A stretch of DNA of 64,000 bases from Clostridia bacterium (GTDB lineage Bacteria; Bacillota; Clostridia; Oscillospirales; Acutalibacteraceae), in the NCBI GenBank assembly GCA_017625435.1, contig JAGAKX010000044.1, forward strand, positions 21,050-85,049, in the 5' to 3' direction. Shown here piece after piece: positions 42,232-50,989 of this stretch (the first letter of the stretch is position 1; each line of letters starts with the position of its first letter). The translations under genes and the position numbers were made by a program. The notes beneath the pieces are model-generated. The model had not been told where the DNA came from and did no database searches. It saw nothing but the letters and a program-made list of their open reading frames with translations.

Positions 42232-43461
42232 ATGCGTATAATTTTACATTCTGACCTTAATAACTGCTACGCTTCAATTGAGAGTATAGACCACCCCGAG
42301 TACAGGGAAATCCCCCTTGCGGTAGGCGGTGACCCCGAAAAAAGACACGGCATAATTCTTGCTAAAAACGAAATTGCAAAGAAGTACGGAGTAAAAACGG
42401 GCGAGCCCTTATGGCAGGCACAGAGAAAATGTCCGTCACTTAAAATACTTCCTCCGAACTTTCCTCTTTATCAGAAATACTGCAACAAGGCAAGAGAGAT
42501 TTACTGTGAATATACAGACCTTGTGGAGGCCTTCGGCCCGGATGAAGCCTGGCTTGATGTTACGGGCAGTACGGAGCTTTTCGGCTCCGGAGAGGTAATT
42601 GCAGAGGAGATAAGGCACCGCATAAAAACAGAGCTGGGGCTTACGGTTTCAATCGGAGTATCCTATAACAAGGTGTTTGCAAAATTCGGAAGCGACTACA
42701 AAAAGCCCGATGCCGTAACACTTATAACACCTGAAAATTTCAAAGAAATCGTATGGAAGGCTCCCGTGGGCGACCTGCTTTTTGTGGGTCCGTCAACCGT
42801 AAGAGAGCTGAACAGACGCTGTATTTATACCGTTGAGGATGCAGTAAAGCTGGGCCGTGAAAGGCTTATACAGATATTCGGCAAAAACGGCGAAAGGCTG
42901 TATATTTATGCAATGGGTATGGATACAACTCCCGTTATGAACATAGATGAAGTTCTGCCCATAAAAAGCATCGGAAACTCCACTACACCGCCCAGAGACC
43001 TTAAAAATTTTGAAGACGCGAAAATTTTACTCTACATTCTCTCCGAAAGCGTGGCAAAAAGACTGAGAAGCCACTCCCTTTTGTGTACGGGCGTTCAGCT
43101 TCACATAAGAACATCGGGACTTATAACACTTGAAAGACAAAAAAAGCTTAAATTTCCCACAAACATCTCTGAAAACATCTGTAAAGAGGGCCTGGAGCTT
43201 CTGAAAATGTACGACTCCTACCCCTTAAGAAGCATCGGAATACGTGCAATTGACCTGATTCCCGATTCCTCCCCCAGGCAGACAACAATGTTCATTGACG
43301 AGGTAAAGGAAGGCAAGAAAGAAAGCCTTGAGCTGACAGTTGACAAAATACGGGATAAGTACGGAAAGGAAAGTATAGTCCGCTCTGTCATTCTTTCCGA
43401 CAGCATATTGAGTCAGTCAAACAAGCCTCGCTCCGAGCCTCCTGCCTTTTATACCCATTAA
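42232..43461 (+). CDS. dinB: Y-family DNA polymerase (DinB/Pol IV-like), SOS-regulated
   Basis: The 409 aa protein has LHSDLNNCYASIE (first catalytic Asp), LAKNEIAKKYGVKTGEP, FGPDEAWLDVTGS (catalytic DE), SIGVSYNKVFAKFGSDYKKP, helix-hairpin-helix elements and a little-finger domain. QTTMFIDEVK near the end resembles a sliding-clamp-binding motif. It is a translesion polymerase. ATG 42232, 9 nt after AGGAG, fits the family start; ATG 42223 overlaps the ribosome site. The LexA box upstream shows damage control. Confidence 0.94.
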   Translation: MRIILHSDLNNCYASIESIDHPEYREIPLAVGGDPEKRHGIILAKNEIAKKYGVKTGEPLWQAQRKCPSLKILPPNFPLYQKYCNKAREIYCEYTDLVEAFGPDEAWLDVTGSTELFGSGEVIAEEIRHRIKTELGLTVSIGVSYNKVFAKFGSDYKKPDAVTLITPENFKEIVWKAPVGDLLFVGPSTVRELNRRCIYTVEDAVKLGRERLIQIFGKNGERLYIYAMGMDTTPVMNIDEVLPIKSIGNSTTPPRDLKNFEDAKILLYILSESVAKRLRSHSLLCTGVQLHIRTSGLITLERQKKLKFPTNISENICKEGLELLKMYDSYPLRSIGIRAIDLIPDSSPRQTTMFIDEVKEGKKESLELTVDKIRDKYGKESIVRSVILSDSILSQSNKPRSEPPAFYTH

Positions 43462-43475
43462 ATATCAAATTACCC

Positions 43476-43504
43476 TTGAAAACATTCTTTCATTGAGATA
43501 AAAT
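43476..43504 (+). promoter_or_regulatory. Promoter of the yaiI-GH78 unit
   Basis: TTGAAA (43476-43481), 17 bp, TAAAAT (43499-43504), 16 bp before the yaiI ATG, so the leader is very short. Confidence 0.5.
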
Positions 43505-43520
43505 ATACCTTGGTGATTTT

Positions 43521-43952
43521 ATGAAAATAATCATTGATGCCGATGCCTGTCCCGTTACGGATATCACGCTTCAGCTTGCAAGGGAAAGAAGCATTCCCTG
43601 TACCATCGTCTGCGATAACGCACATTTCATTGTGCGTGACACAGCCGAAACAATTGTGGTTGATAAGGGAGCAGATTCCGCCGACCTTAAGATTGCAAAC
43701 ACCGTATCCCGCGGCGATATTGTGGTAACACAGGACTACGGACTTGCTGCGCTGATATTGGGAAAGGGCGGAAAGGCAATCAATCAGAACGGGCTGATTT
43801 TCAATAATGAAAATATCGAAAATTTGCTCTATTCAAGATTTATGAATAAAAAAATACGCCTTTCGGGCGGCAGAACAAAGGGTCCGCCTAAGAGAACCGC
43901 CGAAAACGATACGGCATTCAGGACAAACTTACTCAGGCTGTTGGAGGAATAA
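43521..43952 (+). CDS. YaiI/YqxD (DUF188) family protein
   Basis: The 143 aa protein begins MKIIIDADACPVTDI, the family signature, and continues with VCDNAHFIV, DKGADSADLKIANTVSRGDIVVTQDYGLAALILGKGGKAINQNG and RTKGPPKR. The acidic DADACP and D-x-D sites suggest a PIN/NYN-like metal-dependent nuclease fold, but no activity is established. It is transcribed with the GH78-like gene, 2 bp apart. Confidence 0.9.
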   Translation: MKIIIDADACPVTDITLQLARERSIPCTIVCDNAHFIVRDTAETIVVDKGADSADLKIANTVSRGDIVVTQDYGLAALILGKGGKAINQNGLIFNNENIENLLYSRFMNKKIRLSGGRTKGPPKRTAENDTAFRTNLLRLLEE

Positions 43953-43954
43953 TT

Positions 43955-46102
43955 ATGTCAATCAAAGGTTTATCAAAGGAATATAAATTCAGAAAAGCCG
44001 TTCCCGTATGGGAAAAGGGACAGGAGCTTACAAAAAATCTTTCCCTTGTTTTCAGAGCGGTAATTGAGGGCAATGAGGAAATCACCCTCAGCATTGCATC
44101 ACACTCGAGATATCAGATTTTTGTTGACGGTGTATTTTATGCAGCAGGCCCCGCAAGGGCAGGACACGGCTTTTACAGGGTAAGCGACTACACCTTAAAA
44201 ACGGAGCTTTCCGATAAAAAAACAGTAATTTCAATTATTGCGGCAGGCTACAACGTAAACAGCTTTTATCTTCTTGACAAGCCCTCCTTCCTGGCAGCCG
44301 AAATCACAAGAAACGGGGAAGTTGTATATGCAACGGGCAGCGAAAAGGAATTCGAGGCTTCACGATATGCATCACGCATCAGCAAAACACCCCGCTATTC
44401 CTTCCAGCGTCCCTTTACGGAGGCTTATATACTCGATGCTTATTACGACCTCTTTATGACCGACCCCGATACACAGCTTCAGGCAATTGAACTCGCCCCC
44501 ACGGAAAACAAAAATTTCATTGAAAGAAATCTCCCCTTCTGCCTTTACACGGAAAGAAAGGTTAAGGAGATTGTTTCAAAGGGTATTCTTATTCCCGACA
44601 AGGACAGAAGACATTTCAAGGACAGAAGCCTTACCGGAATCTGTGATGAGCTTAAGGGCTTCCCCGAAAAAGAGCTCGATACCTCTCCCGTAAACGAGCT
44701 TTACGCCTATAAAACCCAGATTATGGAGGACGGCGGCTACGGTATGGAAAGTGTCTCCCTGGGAATAAACTGCTGCTGTATTTATGATATGGGCAGAAAC
44801 AATACGGGATATATCCGTCTTTCACTTACAGCCGAGCACGACACCGTAATTTATGCTGTTTTCAATGAGATTCTTCCCGACGGCAAATGTCCCGACCCCG
44901 GAAAGGATGCCTGCGAAAATGTTGTAAAATGGGCAATTCAGGGCGGCAGAACCTACGATATTGTATCCTTTGAGCCCTACACCTTCCGTTATATTCAGAT
45001 TATATCAATGTATGCCCCTACTCTTGTCACAAATGTCTCCCTTTATGAGGAATGCTACCCCGAAACTCTTGTAACAAACACAAAAAAGATGCCCACGGAG
45101 AATTTGCAGAAAATCTACAATGCCGCAGTTGAAACCTTCCGTCAGAATTCAACGGATATCTTTATGGACTGTCCCTCCCGTGAAAGAGCCGGCTGGCTTT
45201 GCGACAGCTTTTTTACCTCACGTGTTGAAAAGGAGCTTACGGGCGACAGCTTCGTTGACCATAACTTTATAGAGAACTTCATTCTTCCCGAAAAATTCGA
45301 TAATATACCGGAGGGTATGCTTCCCATGTGCTACCCCTCCGACCATTATGACGGCACATATATCCACAACTGGGCTTTCTGGTTCATACTGCAGTTAAAG
45401 GGTTACCTTGAGCGTTCAGGCGACCGTGAGCTTGTTGATGCCGCAAAAAAGAGAGTTTATGAGCTTCTTGAATTCACAAGGAAATACGAAAATGCGGACG
45501 GCCTTCTTCAGAATATCGACAGCTGGATTTTTGTTGAATGGTCAGAGGCAAACGATTTTGTCCGTGACATAAACTACCCCTCAAATATGCTCTATTCGAA
45601 GGTGCTCGATGCCGTTGCCGACCTTTACGCAGATGTGGCTCTTCACGAAAAGGCAGTTTCTCTCAGAAAAACAATTGCCGAAAAATCCTTTGACGGAGAA
45701 TTTTTCATTGACAACGCAGTTCTCAATGAGGACAAAATCCCCGTAAACACAGAAAATCACAGCGAAACCTGTCAGTATTATGCATTTTTCTCGGGCACGG
45801 CAACAAAAGAAACACACCCTGAGCTTTACGAAAAGATGTTCACGGTCTTCGGCCCCGGCAGAAACCCAGAAAAAACATATCCCGACGTTCCCGTTTCCAA
45901 TGCATTTATCGGAAATTATCTGCGCCTTTTCATTCTCTTTGAAGACGGACAGTACGATAAGCTTCTGACGGAAATTGAAAGCTTCTTCCTGCCTATGGCT
46001 GAAAAGACAGGCACACTTTGGGAGAATATGACAGACTACGCATCCTGCTGCCACGGCTTTGCAAGCCACGTAGCCTACTGGCTTAATCACATAGTAAAAT
46101 AA
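43955..46102 (+). CDS. GH78-like alpha-L-rhamnosidase family protein
   Basis: The 715 aa protein has an N-terminal beta-domain with YQIFVDGVFYAAGPAR, then an all-alpha barrel with FMDCPSRERAGWLCDSFFT (near 408-426, the GH78 D-x3-ER-x2-W motif), VEWSEANDFVRDINYPSNMLY and LWENMTDYASCCHGFASH. GH78 enzymes invert alpha-L-rhamnosides from plant flavonoids, pectin or bacterial glycans. No signal peptide. Its ribosome site GGAGG lies in the end of yaiI. Substrate not provable from sequence. Confidence 0.82.
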   Translation: MSIKGLSKEYKFRKAVPVWEKGQELTKNLSLVFRAVIEGNEEITLSIASHSRYQIFVDGVFYAAGPARAGHGFYRVSDYTLKTELSDKKTVISIIAAGYNVNSFYLLDKPSFLAAEITRNGEVVYATGSEKEFEASRYASRISKTPRYSFQRPFTEAYILDAYYDLFMTDPDTQLQAIELAPTENKNFIERNLPFCLYTERKVKEIVSKGILIPDKDRRHFKDRSLTGICDELKGFPEKELDTSPVNELYAYKTQIMEDGGYGMESVSLGINCCCIYDMGRNNTGYIRLSLTAEHDTVIYAVFNEILPDGKCPDPGKDACENVVKWAIQGGRTYDIVSFEPYTFRYIQIISMYAPTLVTNVSLYEECYPETLVTNTKKMPTENLQKIYNAAVETFRQNSTDIFMDCPSRERAGWLCDSFFTSRVEKELTGDSFVDHNFIENFILPEKFDNIPEGMLPMCYPSDHYDGTYIHNWAFWFILQLKGYLERSGDRELVDAAKKRVYELLEFTRKYENADGLLQNIDSWIFVEWSEANDFVRDINYPSNMLYSKVLDAVADLYADVALHEKAVSLRKTIAEKSFDGEFFIDNAVLNEDKIPVNTENHSETCQYYAFFSGTATKETHPELYEKMFTVFGPGRNPEKTYPDVPVSNAFIGNYLRLFILFEDGQYDKLLTEIESFFLPMAEKTGTLWENMTDYASCCHGFASHVAYWLNHIVK

Positions 46103-46108
46103 TAACAA

Positions 46109-46137
46109 TTGACATTTTTCTTCTTTTTTGTTATTAT
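46109..46137 (+). promoter_or_regulatory. Promoter of the Thr/Pro-rich surface protein gene
   Basis: TTGACA (46109-46114), 17 bp, TATTAT (46132-46137). Confidence 0.65.
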
Positions 46138-46175
46138 AACATCTGAATTATTTTGTTTATTATTTTGGTGATTTT

Positions 46176-46826
46176 ATGAAAGCTTTTAAGAAAATTGTCC
46201 TCTCCGTGCTTATTTCCTGTCTTCTTCTTGTTCCTCTTACGGGCACAGCACAGGCAACAGCCCTTTTTGACCCCGATAACATCAGTTCAATCCTCAGCTT
46301 TTTCGGTATTGACACCAGTAACCCCGAGAGCATTCAGGATGCTATTGATGAAATAAGAGAGGGTGGTCTTTCGGGAATTATGAGTATTCTCGGAATTAAT
46401 GTAGCGGATATCCTTGATGAGCTCGAGAAGTATCTCAGCGATATGACTCCCCCGACACTTCCGAGACCTCAGGAAACAACAACCGCCGAGCCCGAAACCA
46501 CAACTGAGGAGCCGACAACCGAAGCTCCCACAACTCAGGCACCGCCTCCCGTTTACACCCCCACCTATCCATCATACACCTATCCTACCGCGCCTCCTAC
46601 AACTCTGCCTCCCGTTGAAACTACAACCTTCCAGTTCATTCCTCCCGAGCAGGTTTATACAGAGGCATTCACCACAACCGTATTCAAGCCTATTGTTGAA
46701 GACGACGTTTCATCAATAAAGGATGACACAAACCCCATAAAGACTGCTATCGGCGTTCTTCTTCTGTTAGGCTCAGGTATCGGTGTTATTATCGTTGTTT
46801 TAGCACTCAAGAGAAACAGAATATAA
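46176..46826 (+). CDS. Membrane-anchored Thr/Pro-rich surface protein
   Basis: The 216 aa protein has a signal peptide (1 to ~28, TAQATA), a small helical region with SSILSFFGIDTS and MSILGINVADIL (about 35-90), then a mucin-like stalk rich in Thr, Pro and Glu (TTTAEPETTTEEP and similar, about 98-175). One C-terminal membrane helix follows (about 188-211), with a basic end KRNRI. The topology is a stalk anchored by the C-terminus, outside the cell. No enzyme domain seen. The next gene starts 1 bp later. Confidence 0.7.
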   Translation: MKAFKKIVLSVLISCLLLVPLTGTAQATALFDPDNISSILSFFGIDTSNPESIQDAIDEIREGGLSGIMSILGINVADILDELEKYLSDMTPPTLPRPQETTTAEPETTTEEPTTEAPTTQAPPPVYTPTYPSYTYPTAPPTTLPPVETTTFQFIPPEQVYTEAFTTTVFKPIVEDDVSSIKDDTNPIKTAIGVLLLLGSGIGVIIVVLALKRNRI

Positions 46827-46827
46827 A

Positions 46828-47565
46828 ATGCAGAACTTAAAAGCATCAGAACACATTGAATACATTGACGGCAGCCTTAAGCTCGTAGTATCCGACAGCC
46901 ATACCTTTGGTACGGATGCCTTGCTTTTGGCTGCCTTTTCCGCACCCAAAAGAAAACATACCGTGTGTGATTTCGGTACGGGCTGCGGAATTATTCCGTT
47001 TTACTGGTTAAGAGAAGGGGTAGAAAAGGTACACGCCGTTGAAATTCAGCCTCTTGCCTGCGACCAGCTCACAAGAAGCATTGAAATGAATTCCCTCGGT
47101 GAAAGATTTTTTCTTTATAATTCCGATCTGAGAGAGCTCAAGGGAAAGCTTGAAGCAGGCGCTTTTGACCTTGTTACAATGAATCCCCCTTATACTGCAG
47201 AGGGACACGGAATCATAAGCGAGACTGCAGCAGATAAAATCGCACGGCACGAAACAAGCCTTGAGCTTACGGACGTCTTTCTTTCGGCTTCCCGTCTTCT
47301 GAAATTCGGCGGAAGAATGTGCATCTGCCTTCGCCCCGAAAGACTGACAGAAGCAATGGCGGGAATGAGAGAAGCAAAAATAGAGCCTAAGCGTCTTCGC
47401 TTCGTCTCTCAGCGTGACGGCAAAGCTCCGTGGCTTTTCTTACTTGAAGGAAAAAAAGGCAGAAATCCGGGACTTACCGTCGAAAAGGAGCTTCACATAG
47501 AAAACCCCGACGGAACACCGAGCGAAGAAATGCTGAAAATCATCGGAAGCTACAAAAAGGACTGA
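46828..47565 (+). CDS. TrmN6/YfiC-type tRNA(Val) A37 N6-methyltransferase
   Basis: The 245 aa protein is a Rossmann methyltransferase: DFGTGCGIIPFYW (AdoMet loop near 49-61), HAVEIQPLACDQL and the N6-adenine motif MNPPYTAEGHG near 114-124. The start EYIDGSLKLVVSDSHTFGTDALLLAAF matches the TrmN6 (tRNA1Val) group. It precedes the small DUF6897-like gene and rsmI, an order I recall in Firmicutes (YabB/YazA-RsmI). Confidence 0.9.
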   Translation: MQNLKASEHIEYIDGSLKLVVSDSHTFGTDALLLAAFSAPKRKHTVCDFGTGCGIIPFYWLREGVEKVHAVEIQPLACDQLTRSIEMNSLGERFFLYNSDLRELKGKLEAGAFDLVTMNPPYTAEGHGIISETAADKIARHETSLELTDVFLSASRLLKFGGRMCICLRPERLTEAMAGMREAKIEPKRLRFVSQRDGKAPWLFLLEGKKGRNPGLTVEKELHIENPDGTPSEEMLKIIGSYKKD

Positions 47566-47569
47566 CATT

Positions 47570-47869
47570 ATGGAGTCATTTTTCCCTGCATTTTTCATTA
47601 TCATTACGGCAATTCTGATGTCGCAAAGAAAGAATCTGCAGTTTCAGATAATGAAGATACGAAAGAGAAGAAAGGAAAACAAAAAAATGGACAATTCCAT
47701 ACTTTCAAAATACATAGGAAAAGAATGCATTGTGCAGGCTAACGGCTACATCGCAGGTGTTGTCGGCAAGGTAACGGAAGTAAGCGAAAACTGGATTTCC
47801 GTTGAAGATAAAAAAGGTAAGCTTACCACCTTTAACTGCGATTACATCAGCAGCATAAAGGAGAAATAA
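47570..47869 (+). CDS. Small protein, DUF6897-like
   Basis: The 99 aa form has a hydrophobic segment (3-17) and a Lys/Arg-rich linker before a compact C-terminal domain (ILSKYIGKECIVQANGYIAG, ENWISVEDKKGK, NCDYISSIKEK), which looks like a small SH3-like beta-barrel. An internal ATG at 47687, behind AAGAAAGG, would give only the 60 aa domain, so either form may be made. The name is from motif memory and is tentative. It lies between trmN6 and rsmI with 1-4 bp gaps. Confidence 0.6.
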   Translation: MESFFPAFFIIITAILMSQRKNLQFQIMKIRKRRKENKKMDNSILSKYIGKECIVQANGYIAGVVGKVTEVSENWISVEDKKGKLTTFNCDYISSIKEK

Positions 47870-47870
47870 A

Positions 47871-48698
47871 ATGGCGGGAGAATTATACGTAGTGGGCACG
47901 CCTATAGGAAATTTAGGCGATTTTTCCCCGAGAGCCGTTGAAACCTTACGCACCGTAGATTTTATCGCAGCAGAGGATACAAGAGTTTCAATTAAGCTTC
48001 TCAACTACTTTGATATAAAAAACAAGCTCATAGCCTATCACGAGCACAACCGTGCGGAAAAGGGTCCTTCAATCGTTGAAAGAATCCTCGCCGGCGAAAG
48101 CTGTGCTCTTGTAACGGATGCAGGTATGCCTGCAATTTCAGACCCCGGTCAGGACCTTGTACGCCTTTGCCACGAAAGCGGAATAAAGGTGAACACCGTT
48201 CCCGGCCCCAGCGCCATAATAACCGCACTTGCTCTGTCGGGACTTGAGGTTTCCCGTTTCACCTTTGAAGGCTTCTTAACCGGCAATAAGCCCAAAAGAA
48301 GAGAACACCTTGAGGAAATCAAGACCGAGAGAAAAACAATGGTTTTCTATGAAGCCCCTCATAAGCTTGCGGCTACCCTTCACGACCTGCATACCGCCCT
48401 CGGCGACAGAAAGATAGCCCTTATAAAAGAGCTTACAAAGATTCACGAAAATATTGAATTCGGAACACTCTCTGAGCTTGACGGAAAATACGACGGCGTA
48501 AAGCTCAAGGGCGAATACGTTATAATAATTGAAGCAAAAACCGAAGAGGAAATAGCATCCGAGTCGGACGAAATTGACCCCGTAGAGCTTGCCAAAAGCT
48601 ATATTGCCGAGGGATTAAGCATAAACGAAGCGGCTAAAAAAGCGGCAAAGGAGACAAATACCAAAAAGAGCGACATTTACAGAGAGCTCACGAAATAA
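47871..48698 (+). CDS. rsmI: 16S rRNA (cytidine1402-2'-O)-methyltransferase RsmI
   Basis: The 275 aa protein has the tetrapyrrole-methylase fold typical of RsmI: LYVVGTPIGNLGDFSPRAVE, AAEDTRVSIKLLNYF, YHEHNRAEKGP, LVTDAGMPAISDPGQDLVR and VPGPSAIITALALSGL. It 2'-O-methylates C1402 in the decoding centre. ATG 47871 follows AAGGAG. The gene order fits the yabB-rsmI neighbourhood of Firmicutes. Confidence 0.97.
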   Translation: MAGELYVVGTPIGNLGDFSPRAVETLRTVDFIAAEDTRVSIKLLNYFDIKNKLIAYHEHNRAEKGPSIVERILAGESCALVTDAGMPAISDPGQDLVRLCHESGIKVNTVPGPSAIITALALSGLEVSRFTFEGFLTGNKPKRREHLEEIKTERKTMVFYEAPHKLAATLHDLHTALGDRKIALIKELTKIHENIEFGTLSELDGKYDGVKLKGEYVIIIEAKTEEEIASESDEIDPVELAKSYIAEGLSINEAAKKAAKETNTKKSDIYRELTK

Positions 48699-48700
48699 GC

Positions 48701-48727
48701 AAAAAAAAACTTGCCCTGTCCGGCAAG
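48701..48727 (-). terminator. Terminator-like hairpin on the antisense strand
   Basis: CTTGCC (48710-48715) and GGCAAG (48722-48727) form a stem; on the minus strand it is followed by nine T (48701-48709). Both neighbouring genes run on the plus strand, so it could only stop antisense transcription. Confidence 0.5.
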
Positions 48728-48753
48728 ACAGTATATATTCACGAGGAGAACAC

Positions 48754-50898
48754 ATGGACATCAGAGAAAAACTTTGCAAAGAATTTCCGGTAAAGCCGGA
48801 CCACATGGAGAACATCATAAGCCTTATTGATGACGGCAACACCATCCCCTTTATTGCCCGTTACCGTAAGGAAATGCACGGAAGCTGCGACGACCAGCTG
48901 CTTCGTGAAATTGCAGACAGATTACAGTATTTAAGAAACCTCGAAAAGAAAAAAGAGGATTATATCGCTCATATTGAAGAGCTCGGCAAAATGACCGAGG
49001 AGCTCCGTGCGGATATTCTTGCCGCCGAAACACTTGCGGTGCTTGAGGACCTTTACCGTCCATACAAGCAAAAGAGAAGAACAAGAGCTACCATAGCAAA
49101 GGAAAAGGGACTTGAGCCCTTAGCTCTCGAGATTCTTGCCCAGGAAAAGACTGAGGGCACCATAGAAGAAATGGCAGAAGCCTTTGTAAACGAAGAAAAG
49201 GATGTACCCGACGTTGCCGCCGCATTGCAGGGCGCAAACGACATTATTGCGGAAATTATGTCCGACTCACCCGAAATAAGACACGACCTTAAGGAAATGA
49301 TTTCGGCAAAGGGAATTATCCGTTCAAAGGCAAAGACCGAGGAGGACAGCGTTTATGCAATGTATTACGACTACTCCGAGGCTGTTTCAAAAATCCCCAG
49401 CCACAGAATTCTTGCACTTAACCGCGGTGAAAATGAGGATTTCCTTAAAGTAAGCCTTGAAATTGAAAATTTTGCGGCTATGGGTATTTTCTACCGTTAT
49501 TTCGTAAAGCCCGGCAGTATCACAACTCAGTTTGTAAAGGAAGCTGCCCTTGACAGCTGGGAGAGACTTGTTTTCCCCTCAGTTGAAAGAGAAATAAGAA
49601 ATATGCTGACAGAAAAGGCTGACGAGCAGGCTATAAAGATGTTCGGTCAGAACTTAAAGCCTCTTCTTATGCAGCCTCCCATTAAGGATAAGCGTGTGCT
49701 TGCAGTTGACCCTGCCTACAGAACAGGCTGTAAAATTGCCGTTGTAGACGAAAACGGCAAAGTGCTTTCAACGGGTGTTATTTATCCCACTCCCCCTCAG
49801 AACAAAAAAGAGGAGGCGGCAGAAAAGGTACACTCTCTTATTAAAAAATTCGGCGTAAACTGCATATCCATAGGTAACGGTACGGCTTCAAAGGAAGCGG
49901 AAATATTCGTTGCAGATACAATAAAGCCATACGGCGGAAAAGTAAGCTATATGGTAGTAAACGAGGCAGGTGCTTCCGTTTATTCAGCATCAAAGCTCGG
50001 CGCTCAGGAATTCCCCGAGTTTGATGTATCCCTTCGTTCTGCGGTTTCTATAGCAAGAAGACTTCAGGACCCTCTTTCCGAGCTTGTTAAAATCGACCCC
50101 AAGTCCATAGGAGTAGGTCAGTATCAGCACGACCTTCCCCAGGCAAGACTTGAGGAATCCCTTACAGGTGTCGTTGAAGACTGCGTAAACTCGGTAGGTG
50201 TTGACCTTAATACGGCTTCACCCTCACTTCTTAAATACGTTGCAGGCATCACAGCCGCAACAGCTAAAAATATCGTAGCCTACCGTGACGAAAACGGTGC
50301 ATTCACCTCCCGTGCAGGCCTTAAAAAGGTAAAGGGACTGGGCCCCAAGGCATACGAGCAGTGTGCAGGCTTCCTTCGTATTCCGGGAGGAAAGGAAACC
50401 CTTGACAACACGGCGGTTCATCCCGAATCCTATGATGCCGCAAAGAAGCTTTTCGAAATTCTCGGCATAGACAGCAAAAAGATTTCCAAGGACGGAATAA
50501 ACGACATTGAAGAAAAGCTTGAGGCCTACGGCAAGGTAAAGGCTGCTGAGGAAATCGGTGTGGGTATTCCCACAATAACAGATATTGCCGAAGAGCTTAA
50601 AAAGCCCGGCCGTGACATCCGTGATGAGCTTCCCGCCCCTATGCTTCGCTCAGATATTCTTTCAATGGAAGACCTGAAAGAAGGTATGGAGCTTCAGGGC
50701 ACAGTCAGAAACGTTATCGACTTCGGCGTATTCGTTGATATCGGCGTTCATCAGGACGGACTTGTTCACATTTCACAGATTACTAACCGTTACATAAAGC
50801 ATCCTTCAGAGGTACTCAAGGTCGGCGACATTGTAAAGGTTAAGGTTCTCGGTGTTGATGTAGCAAAAAAGAGAATCTCCCTTACAATGAAAGGATAA
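48754..50898 (+). CDS. tex: Tex-family RNA-binding transcription accessory protein
   Basis: The 714 aa protein has the full Tex layout: an N-terminal helical region with NTIPFIARYRKEMHG, a YqgF-like RNase H fold (VLAVDPAYRTGCKIAVVDENG near 316-336), helix-hairpin-helix units (VGVDLNTASPSLLKYVAGI) and a C-terminal S1 domain (about 640-714, LQGTVRNVIDFGVFVDIGVH). Tex proteins bind nucleic acids and affect transcription and RNA turnover. ATG 48754 behind GAGGAG. Confidence 0.95.
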   Translation: MDIREKLCKEFPVKPDHMENIISLIDDGNTIPFIARYRKEMHGSCDDQLLREIADRLQYLRNLEKKKEDYIAHIEELGKMTEELRADILAAETLAVLEDLYRPYKQKRRTRATIAKEKGLEPLALEILAQEKTEGTIEEMAEAFVNEEKDVPDVAAALQGANDIIAEIMSDSPEIRHDLKEMISAKGIIRSKAKTEEDSVYAMYYDYSEAVSKIPSHRILALNRGENEDFLKVSLEIENFAAMGIFYRYFVKPGSITTQFVKEAALDSWERLVFPSVEREIRNMLTEKADEQAIKMFGQNLKPLLMQPPIKDKRVLAVDPAYRTGCKIAVVDENGKVLSTGVIYPTPPQNKKEEAAEKVHSLIKKFGVNCISIGNGTASKEAEIFVADTIKPYGGKVSYMVVNEAGASVYSASKLGAQEFPEFDVSLRSAVSIARRLQDPLSELVKIDPKSIGVGQYQHDLPQARLEESLTGVVEDCVNSVGVDLNTASPSLLKYVAGITAATAKNIVAYRDENGAFTSRAGLKKVKGLGPKAYEQCAGFLRIPGGKETLDNTAVHPESYDAAKKLFEILGIDSKKISKDGINDIEEKLEAYGKVKAAEEIGVGIPTITDIAEELKKPGRDIRDELPAPMLRSDILSMEDLKEGMELQGTVRNVIDFGVFVDIGVHQDGLVHISQITNRYIKHPSEVLKVGDIVKVKVLGVDVAKKRISLTMKG

Positions 50899-50949
50899 TT
50901 TCCGCTAAAATATAATAAAAACGTAAAGCGTCTTCCGACAGGTTACCTC

Positions 50950-50986
50950 TTCATTATTACTTATTACTTAAATCCCGGGGGGTATT
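50950..50986 (+). repeat. Heptad repeat tract followed by a palindrome
   Basis: Three heptads, TTCATTA, TTACTTA and TTACTTA (50950-50970), run into an imperfect AAATCCC/GGGGTATTT palindrome just before the hydrolase start. Related tracts are at 58582 and 63806. Confidence 0.55.
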
Positions 50987-50989
50987 TTT

